The notes beneath the pieces are model-generated. The model was given only the letters and a program-made list of their open reading frames with translations, searched no databases and had not been told where the DNA came from. From contig NZ_QTQP01000056.1 in the NCBI RefSeq assembly GCF_003854275.1, forward strand, positions 1-47,373: DNA of 47,373 nucleotides, written 5' to 3'. Origin of the DNA: Burkholderia sp. Bp8963 (GTDB lineage Bacteria > Pseudomonadota > Gammaproteobacteria > Burkholderiales > Burkholderiaceae). Position 1 is the stretch's first letter; each line of letters begins with the position of its first letter. This document shows, piece after piece, positions 16,577 to 24,053 of this stretch. A program made the position numbers and the translations under genes.

Positions 16577-16927
16577 TCACCCGCACGGCGGGCGTGCGAA
16601 CGGCATCGCGAGCAGGATCCTGGCGGGACGGTCAGAGCGATTGTGCAGCGAACGCCTCTCGTGCGGCGCCAGGCGACACGAATCGAACGCGTGCAATTCG
16701 ACTTCGACGCCGTCTGCGTCCACGCATACATGGCCCTCCAGTACGACGTAATGCTTTTCGACTCCCGATCCCTCCATGGTCGTGTACCCACCAGGCTCAA
16801 TCGTCGACACGCCAAGCCAAAGCGATTCGGCCGGGCCTGCCTCGCGTCCTTGCAGGCGCACGCATTGCATCCCGAAGTGATTGGGCGGGAAATACTCGGG
16901 CGCATCTCGAAAGCGCGTGACGTTCAT
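16577..16927 (-). CDS. Small cupin-domain protein
   Basis: The 116-aa product is a single cupin. GVEKHYVVLEGHVCVDADG (about 54-72) matches cupin motif 1 in outline (H...Y.VLEG), and LAPHERRSLHNRSDRPARIL matches motif 2 (P...H.). Its ATG overlaps the MDR oxidoreductase stop by 4 bases, so it is translationally coupled. Metal-binding His residues are fewer than in canonical cupin dioxygenases, so it may be an isomerase, a binding protein or a non-metal cupin. It is the last gene of the ring-cleavage operon and faces the LacI gene tail-to-tail 44 bases away. Confidence 0.8.
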   Translation of the reverse strand: MNVTRFRDAPEYFPPNHFGMQCVRLQGREAGPAESLWLGVSTIEPGGYTTMEGSGVEKHYVVLEGHVCVDADGVEVELHAFDSCRLAPHERRSLHNRSDRPARILLAMPFARPPCG

Positions 16928-17901
16928 GGCTTGAGCAGCACACGGTTCGAGGTGCCGCGGAATACCGTTTGATACGCGTGCGCGGCGTCCGCGAGATCGA
17001 ACACGTAATCGGCATCCACCGGAAACGGCTTCAGCGTACCCTGCTCGAACGACGACAACAACGCTTCGAGGATGTCGGCGCAGTGCGGCGAGTCGAGTGC
17101 GAGCGTGTCGATCCCGACGTAGGTGTGCTGCCCGCGGTAGAACGCGAAGATGTCGAACGGCACCGCGCGCTCGACTGTCGAAATGAGGATTTGCGTGCCG
17201 CGCACGGCCATCGCACGATTCGCGCGCTCGAAGTACGGGCTTCCGACCGTGTTGTAGACGATGCTTGCGCCGCGCCCGGCTGTCATCTCGAGCACGAGCT
17301 CGTCGAATGGCTCAGCCGAGGCGTTGATCATCGTCACATCGCCCGTGGCGTGCCCGATGTATGACGCATCGTCGCGCACGACACCGATCACCTCCGCCCC
17401 CGCCATCGTCGCGAGCTGGACGGCGGCTTGCCCGACTTTGCCGTTGGCACCCAGCACGAGCACGACGTCGCCGCGCCGCACGCCGCCGGCGCGGTGCAAG
17501 CCCTCGAAAGCGGTGACGAACGGCACGCCGATCGATCCTGCCTCGTCCATCGTCAGGTTTGCCGGTTTCTCGCGCACGCTGAGTGCCGGCACGACGAGAT
17601 GGCTGGCGTGGGTCCCGTCGCGACGAATCCCGAGCTCGCCGCTGCTACCCCAGACTTCCTTGCCAATCAGGTGCGGTGGACCGTCGATCACGCGCCCCGC
17701 GTAATCTCGACCCGGTGTGCGCGGCCACACCGCGTGCGGCATGAAGCCGAGCACGGCCTTAACATCGCTCGGGTTGACACCCGCGCTCTCGATCTCGACC
17801 AGGCAGTCGGTCGTATCGATCTTCGGGACGGGCTGCGTATCGACGCTCAGTGCGAGTGTGTCGATATCAGCGCTCTTTTGCTGGACGCGAATGCATTTCA
17901 T
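16924..17901 (-). CDS. Zinc-independent MDR oxidoreductase (quinone reductase-like)
   Basis: From ATG 17901 the protein is 325 aa. It has the GroES-like half with VEIESAGVNPSDVKAVLG and PRTPGRDYAGRVIDGP, and a Rossmann half with VLVLGANGKVGQAAVQLATMAGAEVIGV. It lacks the Cys/His catalytic zinc set of alcohol dehydrogenases, which points to a quinone oxidoreductase/enoyl reductase-like NAD(P)H enzyme. The upstream open frame is Arg-rich and is not used. It lies about 100 bases after BKACE and overlaps the cupin. In the operon it could reduce an unsaturated or quinone-type intermediate; no canonical maleylacetate reductase (iron-dependent alcohol dehydrogenase family) is present, so this enzyme or the SDR may take that step. 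Confidence 0.88.
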   Translation of the reverse strand: MKCIRVQQKSADIDTLALSVDTQPVPKIDTTDCLVEIESAGVNPSDVKAVLGFMPHAVWPRTPGRDYAGRVIDGPPHLIGKEVWGSSGELGIRRDGTHASHLVVPALSVREKPANLTMDEAGSIGVPFVTAFEGLHRAGGVRRGDVVLVLGANGKVGQAAVQLATMAGAEVIGVVRDDASYIGHATGDVTMINASAEPFDELVLEMTAGRGASIVYNTVGSPYFERANRAMAVRGTQILISTVERAVPFDIFAFYRGQHTYVGIDTLALDSPHCADILEALLSSFEQGTLKPFPVDADYVFDLADAAHAYQTVFRGTSNRVLLKP

Positions 17902-18004
17902 TCTCGATTTTTTTCCTGGAAAAGGCGGAATTGGACGCATGACGCGACGACCGCCGGTCGCTTGCGCATCCATGCGCGGCCTTGATTCGTTCGTCGGGTT
18001 GTGC

Positions 18005-18886
18005 TCAGGATGCGAGGCCGAAGCACTCGCGCGCGTCGCGACTCGTCGCGATCTCGCCACCAAGCAGCGTGACGATTTCGCGTGCCCGCGTGACGAGCGC
18101 CGCGTTGCTCTCGGCGAGCACGCCTTTCTCGATATAAATGTTGTCCTCGAGGCCGACACGCACGTGTCCGCCTGCGAGCCACGCTTGCGCGACGATCGGG
18201 AACTCGAAACGCCCGATCCCGAAAGCGGACCATATCGCCCCCGGCGGCAACAGGTCGCGCGCATAGAGCAGCGTTTCCGGCGACGCGCCGAAGCCATACT
18301 TGACGCCGCTGACGAACGTCCAGAGTCCGGGGCCGTCGAGCACGCCGCTTGCAATGAGGTCTCGCGCCAGATGGATATCTCCGGAGTCGAAGATCTCGAG
18401 CTCGGGCTTGACGCCGGCCCGGCGTATCACCTCGGCCATTCGCGTGACGTTTTTCGGGGTATTGATGACGACCTCGGCCCCCGAATTCATCGTGTTCAGG
18501 TCGAGGCTGCAGATGTCGGGCTTGAGCGCGAGAATGTGTTCCACGCGCTTTTCGGGCGGCAGGAGCGTGGTACCCGGCGCAGCGACCTTGGGGTCGTCGT
18601 CACTCGGAATAAAGCGTCCGCCGGGACCGGTCGTCAGATTGATGATCAGTTCGCGATCGACCGCGCGAATCCGCTCGATTACGTCGCGATAGAGATCCAG
18701 GTCCATCGAGGGTCGGCCCGTGGCCGGATCCCGGACGTGGATGTGCACAACGGCGGCGCCAGCCTGCGCGGCTTCGAGCGAAGCGTCCGCGATCTGTTCA
18801 GGCGTGACCGGCAGGCCCGGATGCTGATCCGGGCGCGTGATGTTGCCGGTGACAGCGCACGTAATGATGGTCTTGCGAGCATGCAT
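18005..18886 (-). CDS. BKACE / 3-keto-5-aminohexanoate cleavage family enzyme
   Basis: The 293-aa protein is a TIM-barrel BKACE (formerly DUF849). His48 and His50 lie in VVHIHVRDPATGRPS and Glu247 in VRVGLEDNIYI, the three residues equivalent to the Zn ligands of Kce. CSLDLNTMN, KPELEIFDSGD and GAIWSAFGIGRFEFP are further family landmarks. The family condenses a beta-keto acid with acetyl-CoA to give a CoA ester and acetoacetate. The lysine-fermentation neighbours of Kce are absent, so the substrate here is more likely a beta-keto acid made by the dioxygenase and reductases of this operon, for example beta-ketoadipate. That substrate is inference. Confidence 0.9.
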   Translation of the reverse strand: MHARKTIITCAVTGNITRPDQHPGLPVTPEQIADASLEAAQAGAAVVHIHVRDPATGRPSMDLDLYRDVIERIRAVDRELIINLTTGPGGRFIPSDDDPKVAAPGTTLLPPEKRVEHILALKPDICSLDLNTMNSGAEVVINTPKNVTRMAEVIRRAGVKPELEIFDSGDIHLARDLIASGVLDGPGLWTFVSGVKYGFGASPETLLYARDLLPPGAIWSAFGIGRFEFPIVAQAWLAGGHVRVGLEDNIYIEKGVLAESNAALVTRAREIVTLLGGEIATSRDARECFGLAS

Positions 18887-18905
18887 TGAAAAGGTCTCCA
18901 GACAA

Positions 18906-19655
18906 TCAGTTCAGCCGGCGGCCGCCATCGACGACGATCGTTGCGCCGGTACTGAACGTCAGCGTTGTAGCGCAGGCGACGATGGCAGCAGCCACATCGT
19001 CCGGCTCGCCAATCCGGCGGAGCGGAGTCGTCGCGGCGACCTTCTCGTTGAAATCGTCACCGCGCCCGGGCACGAACTGCGTATCGACGACGCCCGGTGA
19101 CACGTTCACGACGCGAACGCGCGGCGCAAGCGCGCGGCCGAGCGACAGTGCCATCACGTCGATTCCTGCCTTTGCGGCACAGTAGGCCACGTTGCTGCCA
19201 TTGCCGGTCGTGCCCGCGATGGACGACACGTTGACGACGAGTCCGTCGCCCGACTCGTCGAGCAGCGCACGAAATGCCCGGATCGCGGCGAACTGGCCGC
19301 GCCAGTTGACTTTCATGATCTCGTCGATCAGGTCGTCCGTCAGCGCGTCGAGATCCGAGTGGCGAACCGGCTTCGTGAAGCCCGCGGCATTCACCAGGAT
19401 GTCCGCTCGCCCGTAACGCACGCGTACGTCGTCAGCGAGCGCGGCGAGCGTCGCGCTCTCGGTGATCGTCGCGACCGCGGCCGAGTGCCCGACGCCGGGC
19501 AGCGCGTCGGCGATGTGTCGCGTTGCTTCCAGGTCGCTACGTCCGACAACGACAACGCGCGCGCCCGCTTCGGCAAAACCCGTTGCTGTCGCAACGCCTA
19601 TCCCGCCGGTGCCGCCGAGAATGACAGCGACTTTATCGTTCAGATTGCGTGACAT
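18906..19655 (-). CDS. Short-chain dehydrogenase/reductase (SDR)
   Basis: The 249-aa protein has a classical SDR layout: cofactor loop GGTGGIG (14-20), NAAG-like VNAAG (88-92), Asn117 in KVNW, Ser145 in NVSSIAG, and the Tyr158-x3-Lys162 pair in YCAAK. The PGVVDTQF and GGRRLN ends are typical. The Arg/Ser after strand 2 (VVGRS) suggests NADP(H), not firmly. ATG 19655 is chosen for the GGAGG just upstream; earlier in-frame Met codons lie in the dioxygenase gene. Only 13 bases separate it from the dioxygenase stop. It may reduce the ring-cleavage product or prepare the ring for cleavage by dehydrogenating a hydroaromatic precursor. Confidence 0.92.
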   Translation of the reverse strand: MSRNLNDKVAVILGGTGGIGVATATGFAEAGARVVVVGRSDLEATRHIADALPGVGHSAAVATITESATLAALADDVRVRYGRADILVNAAGFTKPVRHSDLDALTDDLIDEIMKVNWRGQFAAIRAFRALLDESGDGLVVNVSSIAGTTGNGSNVAYCAAKAGIDVMALSLGRALAPRVRVVNVSPGVVDTQFVPGRGDDFNEKVAATTPLRRIGEPDDVAAAIVACATTLTFSTGATIVVDGGRRLN

Positions 19656-19668
19656 TGCCCCCTCCTGT

Positions 19669-20583
19669 TCAGTCGATGGGCGGCGTCGGGTACGTCGGCG
19701 TACCGTCGGCCATGACAAATTCGAAATCGAGCGTGTAGTACACCTCGCCGGTTTCCGCGTGCGGTCCCGTTCGTGGATCATGGCGTTCGAAATTACCAAC
19801 GAGACGACGATTCACGCCGAACACGACGTCCGAATCGAGATGCTCCGAATCGTCGGCGAACACCTGCGATACCAACGTCGCGTGACCTTCGGCGACGATC
19901 ACGAAGTGGATGTGTGCGGGGCGATACGGATGGCGATTCTGCGCCTCGAGCAGCATGCCGACGGGGCCATCCGTGGGTACTGGATAACCGGCGGGACGCA
20001 CGGTACGAAACTCGAACCGCCCTTGCGCATCGGTATGAAAGCGGCCGCGCAGATTACGGTCGGGCTGGTTCTGGTCCTGGTTCTCGTAGAGACCGACAGG
20101 CGACGCTTGCCAGACATCGACTGCCGCGTTCCCGATCGGCCGGCCCGACACGTCGAGTACACGGCCGCGCATGAAGAGAGGCGAGCCGGGCGACCCCGGG
20201 CTTGCGATCGATTGGCCGTTTTCGTAAACCGGCGAACCACCGCGGTAGAACGGACCAAGCAACGCGCCCGGCGTACGTTCAGTGGAGTCGGAATTGTTCA
20301 GCAATGCGACGAGCGTCGAAAAGCCGAGGACGTCGGACAGAAGCACGACCTCGTTGTGCCGCTCGTTGCATGCGTGCCCTGCGGCACGGATAAACGCGAG
20401 ACCGCGCTCGAACTCCTCGTCCGTCAGCTTCACTTGTTTCAGGAACGCGTGCCCGTGATCGATCAATGCATTGACGATCTCCTTCAGTCGAGCGTCCTGG
20501 GTTCCCGCCATCGCCGCCTTGACGATTGTGGTAACGGACGCGGGATCGTCGGTAATCGCACTCAAAACCGCATGTTCTGCCAT
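19669..20583 (-). CDS. Intradiol ring-cleavage dioxygenase (hydroxyquinol/catechol 1,2-dioxygenase-like)
   Basis: The 304-aa protein has the N-terminal helical domain of catechol/hydroxyquinol dioxygenases (residues 1-100) and the catalytic beta-sandwich beginning at GALLGPFYRGGSP. The four Fe(III) ligands are all present: Tyr166 (GLYENQ), Tyr200 (PAGYPVP), His224 and His226 (RPAHIHF). This spacing equals that of Acinetobacter catechol 1,2-dioxygenase. ATG 20583 is chosen because GGAG lies 6 bases upstream; ATG 20595 falls inside the LacI operator. It leads the operon that continues with SDR, BKACE, MDR and cupin genes. The helical N-terminus and neighbouring reductases favour a hydroxyquinol-like substrate, giving maleylacetate-type products, but catechol cannot be excluded. 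Confidence 0.93.
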   Translation of the reverse strand: MAEHAVLSAITDDPASVTTIVKAAMAGTQDARLKEIVNALIDHGHAFLKQVKLTDEEFERGLAFIRAAGHACNERHNEVVLLSDVLGFSTLVALLNNSDSTERTPGALLGPFYRGGSPVYENGQSIASPGSPGSPLFMRGRVLDVSGRPIGNAAVDVWQASPVGLYENQDQNQPDRNLRGRFHTDAQGRFEFRTVRPAGYPVPTDGPVGMLLEAQNRHPYRPAHIHFVIVAEGHATLVSQVFADDSEHLDSDVVFGVNRRLVGNFERHDPRTGPHAETGEVYYTLDFEFVMADGTPTYPTPPID

Positions 20584-20593
20584 GATACTCTCC

Positions 20594-20609
20594 ATGCAAC
20601 CGTTTGCAT
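20594..20609. promoter_or_regulatory. LacI-type operator directly before the ring-cleavage operon
   Basis: ATGCAACCGTTTGCAT is identical over 16 bases to the site before the ABC importer. It ends 11 bases above the dioxygenase ATG and abuts its ribosome site, a position where bound repressor would block transcription elongation or initiation. Confidence 0.82.
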
Positions 20610-20704
20610 AACTTGATGCAATGGTACTCGTCGATTCAGTCCAATGGGTAGAGCGTTAACCCTATCTTTATTGGTGTCGCCGATGAATGTTGGTATCCTT
20701 CGAC

Positions 20705-20720
20705 ACGCAACCGTTTGCAT
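20705..20720. promoter_or_regulatory. Second LacI-type operator upstream of the ring-cleavage promoter
   Basis: ACGCAACCGTTTGCAT differs from the consensus at one base. Its centre is 111 bases from the proximal site, so the pair brackets the probable promoter. No gene starts to its right on the plus strand, so it most likely serves the minus-strand operon. Confidence 0.75.
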
Positions 20721-20851
20721 AAAACCGACCCAGGGACGTGCTCATTTCCCCGCGGTTGCGTGATTCGGGCGCGCGAGGTGCGCGCCAGAACGTGCATGGG
20801 ACGCCGCGACCTGACCCACCCCGCGGCGGAGCAGGTCACGGCGCCGGGTCG

Positions 20852-21172
20852 TCACTGCCCGGCCGCCGACGCGCCAGCGGCCGCTTTCTGTTCCGCGGCT
20901 TTGTGTTCTGCCTTTTGGAGGCTCTGAGGATAGTGTTCGTCCTTGTTCATGCGGTAGCCGTTCTTCTCAAGCGTACGGAGTTCCTGGTTCCGTTTCAGAC
21001 GAGCCTCCTTGCGCTGCGCTTTGCGTTGCGCCTTCAACGCCTGCTTCGACATCGGGACGCTGGCGGCGGCCGGCGCAGCGTCCGAATCCTGTGCGTGCGC
21101 GACCGGTGCACCCAGCAGCACGACTCCCGTCAGTACCGCGAGTGCGAGTGGTGCCAGGCTGGACTTAGTCAT
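20852..21172 (-). CDS. Exported DUF4148 protein 1
   Basis: This 106-aa product starts at ATG 21172 (GGAG 7 bases upstream) with a Sec signal: TKSSLAPLALAVLTGVVLLGAPVAHAQ. The mature part is Lys/Arg/Ala-rich with KAQRKAQRKEARLKRNQELRTLEKNGYRMNKD and HYPQSLQKAEHKA, the Y..LEKNGY...YP..LQ.AE pattern of DUF4148. These small periplasmic proteins are abundant in Burkholderia and their role is unknown. The gene is divergent from the LysR gene and points at the ring-cleavage operon. Confidence 0.78.
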   Translation of the reverse strand: MTKSSLAPLALAVLTGVVLLGAPVAHAQDSDAAPAAASVPMSKQALKAQRKAQRKEARLKRNQELRTLEKNGYRMNKDEHYPQSLQKAEHKAAEQKAAAGASAAGQ

Positions 21173-21454
21173 GTTGATTCTCCTTTTTCTTCGATGATCG
21201 AATGTGATGGTTTTGCGCGCCCGCGCTGTCGCGACCAGCATCACCCGCTTTCATCCGGGGCCACGCTTCTACAAATTACCACACGGCAAGATGATATTTA
21301 TTAGGATATCAAAATTATTTTTTGATGACGAAAACGAATAAGCGACAGTCGATTGAACGGATGGCAGGCCGATTGACCTGAACTGCGCGTGGAATGTCAC
21401 TAGCAACGAAAGCATGTCGGGCATGCGTCTGTTATTGCACTGAGGAAAGCAGAA

Positions 21455-22363
21455 ATGAAGCTGTCATTCGAAGCCCTCGAAGCGCTGGATGCGATCGACC
21501 GGACCAGCACGTTCGCCGATGCGGCCACCATGCTGCACCGCGTGCCGTCGACACTCAGTTATCTTGTGCAGAAGATCGAGAGCGACCTGGGGGTCACATT
21601 GTTCGATCGCAGCGGCCGCCGTGCGAAGCTGACGCGCGCGGGGCGCGTCGTCGTCGAGGAAGGCCGCCGGCTGCTCGCTGCGGCCGAGCAACTTGAAATG
21701 AAGGCACAGCGAATCCAGGATGGCTGGGAGACCGAGGTGCACGTTTGCGTCGACGAAGTTCTTCCGTTTGCGAGATTCTGGCCCTATGTGCGTGAATTCG
21801 ACGCGCTCGAGATGGACACGCGTTTGCGCTTGTCGACCGAAGTGCTCGGCGGAACTTGGGATGCGCTGATCTCGCGGCGTGCGGATCTCGTCATCGGAGC
21901 GACGGGAGAACCGCCAGCGCTGACGGACATCGTCGCGCGCCCGATCGGCACGCTGCGTTACGTGTTTGCGGTCGCGCCGCATCACCCCCTCGCGAAAATT
22001 CCGGAACCGATTACGCTACAGGCCGTTACTCAATATCGTTGCGCCGTGGTCGGCGGTCCTTCACGTGAATCGCTTCTGCGCTCGGCGGCGTTCCATCCGT
22101 CTCAACCCTACCTCGCGGTACCAACCCTTGCGACAAAGCTCGCGGCACAGTGCGAAGGACTCGCCGTCGGCACACTACCAGTAAGCATTGCCGCCCGCGC
22201 GATCGACGAAGGCAGGCTCGTCACGCGCCGCGTCACTGGGATGCGCGAAACCGCGCAGTGCTACCTTGCATGGCGCGACGACGAAACCGGACGCGCGCTG
22301 CAATGGTGGCGCGACAAGTTCAATCACCCGGATCTGCTCGAGCAATTTATTGCGCTGCAGTAA
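21455..22363 (+). CDS. LysR-family transcriptional regulator
   Basis: The 302-aa protein has the LysR winged HTH (FADAATMLHRVPSTLSYLVQKIESDLGVTLFDRSGRRAKLTRAG, about 20-63), a linker helix and a C-terminal effector domain. The latter contains DLVIGATGEPP, YVFAVAPHHPLA and GLAVGTLPVSIAA. The AGGAAAG site lies 7 bases before the ATG. The target is not clear: divergent DUF4148 gene 1 or the next DUF4148 gene are nearest. AT-rich sequence at 21280-21340 with interrupted GATAT and ATCAAAA repeats could include its binding site. Confidence 0.92.
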   Translation: MKLSFEALEALDAIDRTSTFADAATMLHRVPSTLSYLVQKIESDLGVTLFDRSGRRAKLTRAGRVVVEEGRRLLAAAEQLEMKAQRIQDGWETEVHVCVDEVLPFARFWPYVREFDALEMDTRLRLSTEVLGGTWDALISRRADLVIGATGEPPALTDIVARPIGTLRYVFAVAPHHPLAKIPEPITLQAVTQYRCAVVGGPSRESLLRSAAFHPSQPYLAVPTLATKLAAQCEGLAVGTLPVSIAARAIDEGRLVTRRVTGMRETAQCYLAWRDDETGRALQWWRDKFNHPDLLEQFIALQ

Positions 22364-22471
22364 AGCCGGGCGGGTCGTTGCAGATTGTCCGGCATGTTGC
22401 CTGCCGACGGCGAGCGCGGGCAGACGATGCCACGTAATTCTCCTTCTTCGGTGTGTCGAACTTTTCGAATT

Positions 22472-22487
22472 AAAAAATCGATTTTTT
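22472..22487. repeat. Perfect AT-rich palindrome after the LysR gene
   Basis: AAAAAATCGATTTTTT is a 16-bp perfect palindrome in an AT-rich patch (about 22430-22540) unlike the surrounding GC-rich DNA. It lies 109 bases past the LysR stop and 148 before the next gene. It could end LysR transcription on either strand or serve as a regulator or nucleoid-protein site. Confidence 0.4.
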
Positions 22488-22634
22488 CGAAATAACGTTC
22501 GGATAAACAAAATTACGCTTTTAAGCAATAATGTTTTACCTGCACAGAAATGCGGCCTCGGCTACACTGTTATTATCGGTAGCGAACAATAAGGTTGGGA
22601 GCGCCGCACGTACCTGTGTCGGAGGTAAATCATT

Positions 22635-22925
22635 ATGGAATCCTTTCTTAAGGCTTTTGCAATCGGCGTGATGATCGCAGTTCCCGCCGTGTCGTTCGCC
22701 CAGTCGGAGCAGCCGGCGACGACCCGTTCGGAGGTCCGCAAGGAGCTAATTCAGATCGAAAAGGCCGGTTATAAGCCGTCCATGGCCAGAAGGACGCAGT
22801 ACCCGGAAAACCTGCAGGCTGCCCAGGCGCGCGTTGCGGCCTTAAACGGCCGGAACACGGGCGATGGGCGGGCAATCAATGGGTCGTCGCAGTCAGGCGG
22901 CACCACGTCGCCCAACATGCAATAG
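22635..22925 (+). CDS. Exported DUF4148 protein 2
   Basis: The 96-aa product begins MESFLKAFAIGVMIAVPAVSFAQ, a clear Sec signal, then SEQPATTRSEVRKELIQIEKAGYKPSMARRTQYPENLQAAQARVAA. The R..V...L...EKAGY.P....YP..LQAAQ core is the DUF4148 signature. GGAGG lies 9 bases before the ATG. The tail (GSSQSGGTTSP) is low complexity. Role unknown; a second family copy within 1.5 kb, on the other side of the LysR gene, suggests a shared functional theme. Confidence 0.82.
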   Translation: MESFLKAFAIGVMIAVPAVSFAQSEQPATTRSEVRKELIQIEKAGYKPSMARRTQYPENLQAAQARVAALNGRNTGDGRAINGSSQSGGTTSPNMQ

Positions 22926-23049
22926 TTAGACGTTCGGCCTACGGGCTCTCCCCGCGGCGGCAGCCGCAAACGATCGAGTAGTGGCGGCAAGAGCCTTTCG
23001 CTTCGCTCGTGAACGGTCATCCGTCTGGAACGTACATCCGGTGCCTTGC

Positions 23050-23915
23050 TATATCGCTAACGTGCCTTATCGCAACCAGCGCTCACTGCTGCTCCATTGT
23101 CTCGACGTGCTGCCGTTGCGATCGAGCTCGCAGGACCGCGCGGTACTGGTCGCGCTCGCCTGGTTGCAAGGCTTCCGGAACGCGCACCGCGAATATCTGC
23201 TGTTGACGGAGAACGACCTCGCGAACCTGCCACTGGACTGGCTCCCAGAAAAATGGGAGCGTGCGGTGTTCCCCGCACGGCCGGGACAGCCGGATGCTGC
23301 ACCGCCGGTTCTTCGAGCTGGGCGTCTTCAGCCAGATCATGCGGGAACTCAATTCCGGCGACCTCTACGTGGAGGGCAGCGACCGTTTCGACGATCAGGA
23401 ACTCGTCATTCACAAGCCGGGCAAGGAGCCCGAGCCAGCGAACCGGACGCTGATCGATCAGGCCATCTGGGCGTCGATGCCGCAGGTCAGCATCCTGGAT
23501 CTCCTCACCGAAACCGAGCAGTGGCTCGATCTGCATAAACTGGAACGACCCGGAGCTGCGTCGCACGATTCATGCGGCGACCAACAAGAGCGAACAGTTC
23601 AACGACTTCGCGCAATGGCTGATGTTCGGCGGCGAAGGTGTCATCGCGGAAAACGTCCGGCACGAGCAGCGCAAGGTGATCAAGTACAACCACCTCGTCG
23701 CGAACATAGTGATCCTGTACAACGTGCAGTGGATGTCGCGCAAACTGAAAGAGCTGCAGCAGAAGGGGCATCAGGTCGACGCCGAGGTACTCAAGGTGCT
23801 GTCACCGTACCGGCGGGAGCATATCAACCGGCTCGGGGACTATCTGCTGGATCTGCAACGCCCCGTTCCACCACTCGATCCGACCATCGATTTTTCATTC
23901 AAATCAGCAGCTTAG
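23050..23915 (+). pseudogene. Tn3-family transposase relic (frameshifted, core deleted)
   Basis: Three successive frames read as parts of a Tn3 TnpA. Frame A (about 23050-23276) has HREYLLLTENDLANLPLDW. Frame B (about 23290-23540) has RRFFELGVFSQIMRELNSGDLYVEGS and DQAIWASMPQVSILDLLTETEQW. Frame C (23541-23915) has NDPELRRTIHAATNKSEQF, then WLMFGGEGVI, then VANIVILYNVQWMS to the stop, the usual TnpA C-terminus. The stretch with the first two catalytic Asp residues, between frames B and C, is missing. The order is correct and all on the plus strand, so this is one decayed gene rather than three. No Tn3 end repeat was seen nearby. Confidence 0.78.
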
Positions 23916-23991
23916 GCCAAGATGTGGCGGAATTTTAGCGAATCCCGGCCGGACCTCTGGAAATATCGACACCTTCGACATGCAGGAATCC

Positions 23992-24021
23992 GCCGCCGCG
24001 CCGGTAGGTGCGCGCGGCGGC
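23992..24021 (-). terminator. GC-rich hairpin after the aldehyde dehydrogenase gene
   Basis: GCCGCCGCGC (23992-24001) pairs perfectly with GCGCGGCGGC (24012-24021) around a 10-base loop, 32 bases past the dehydrogenase stop. No T-run follows, so it is a probable factor-assisted terminator at the end of the minus-strand operon. Confidence 0.45.
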
Positions 24022-24053
24022 ATGCGTGCTGCAAACCGACCGTCAGACGACCA

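Noticed and set aside
16924..18354. Longer form of the MDR oxidoreductase with a 150-residue N-terminal extension
   Set aside because: The extension overlaps the BKACE gene and is Arg/Ser-rich; the family N-terminus starts at 17901.
23050..23915. Three separate small genes in the Tn3 relic
   Set aside because: The frames line up in order with one TnpA protein and lack own starts and ribosome sites, so a single pseudogene is simpler.
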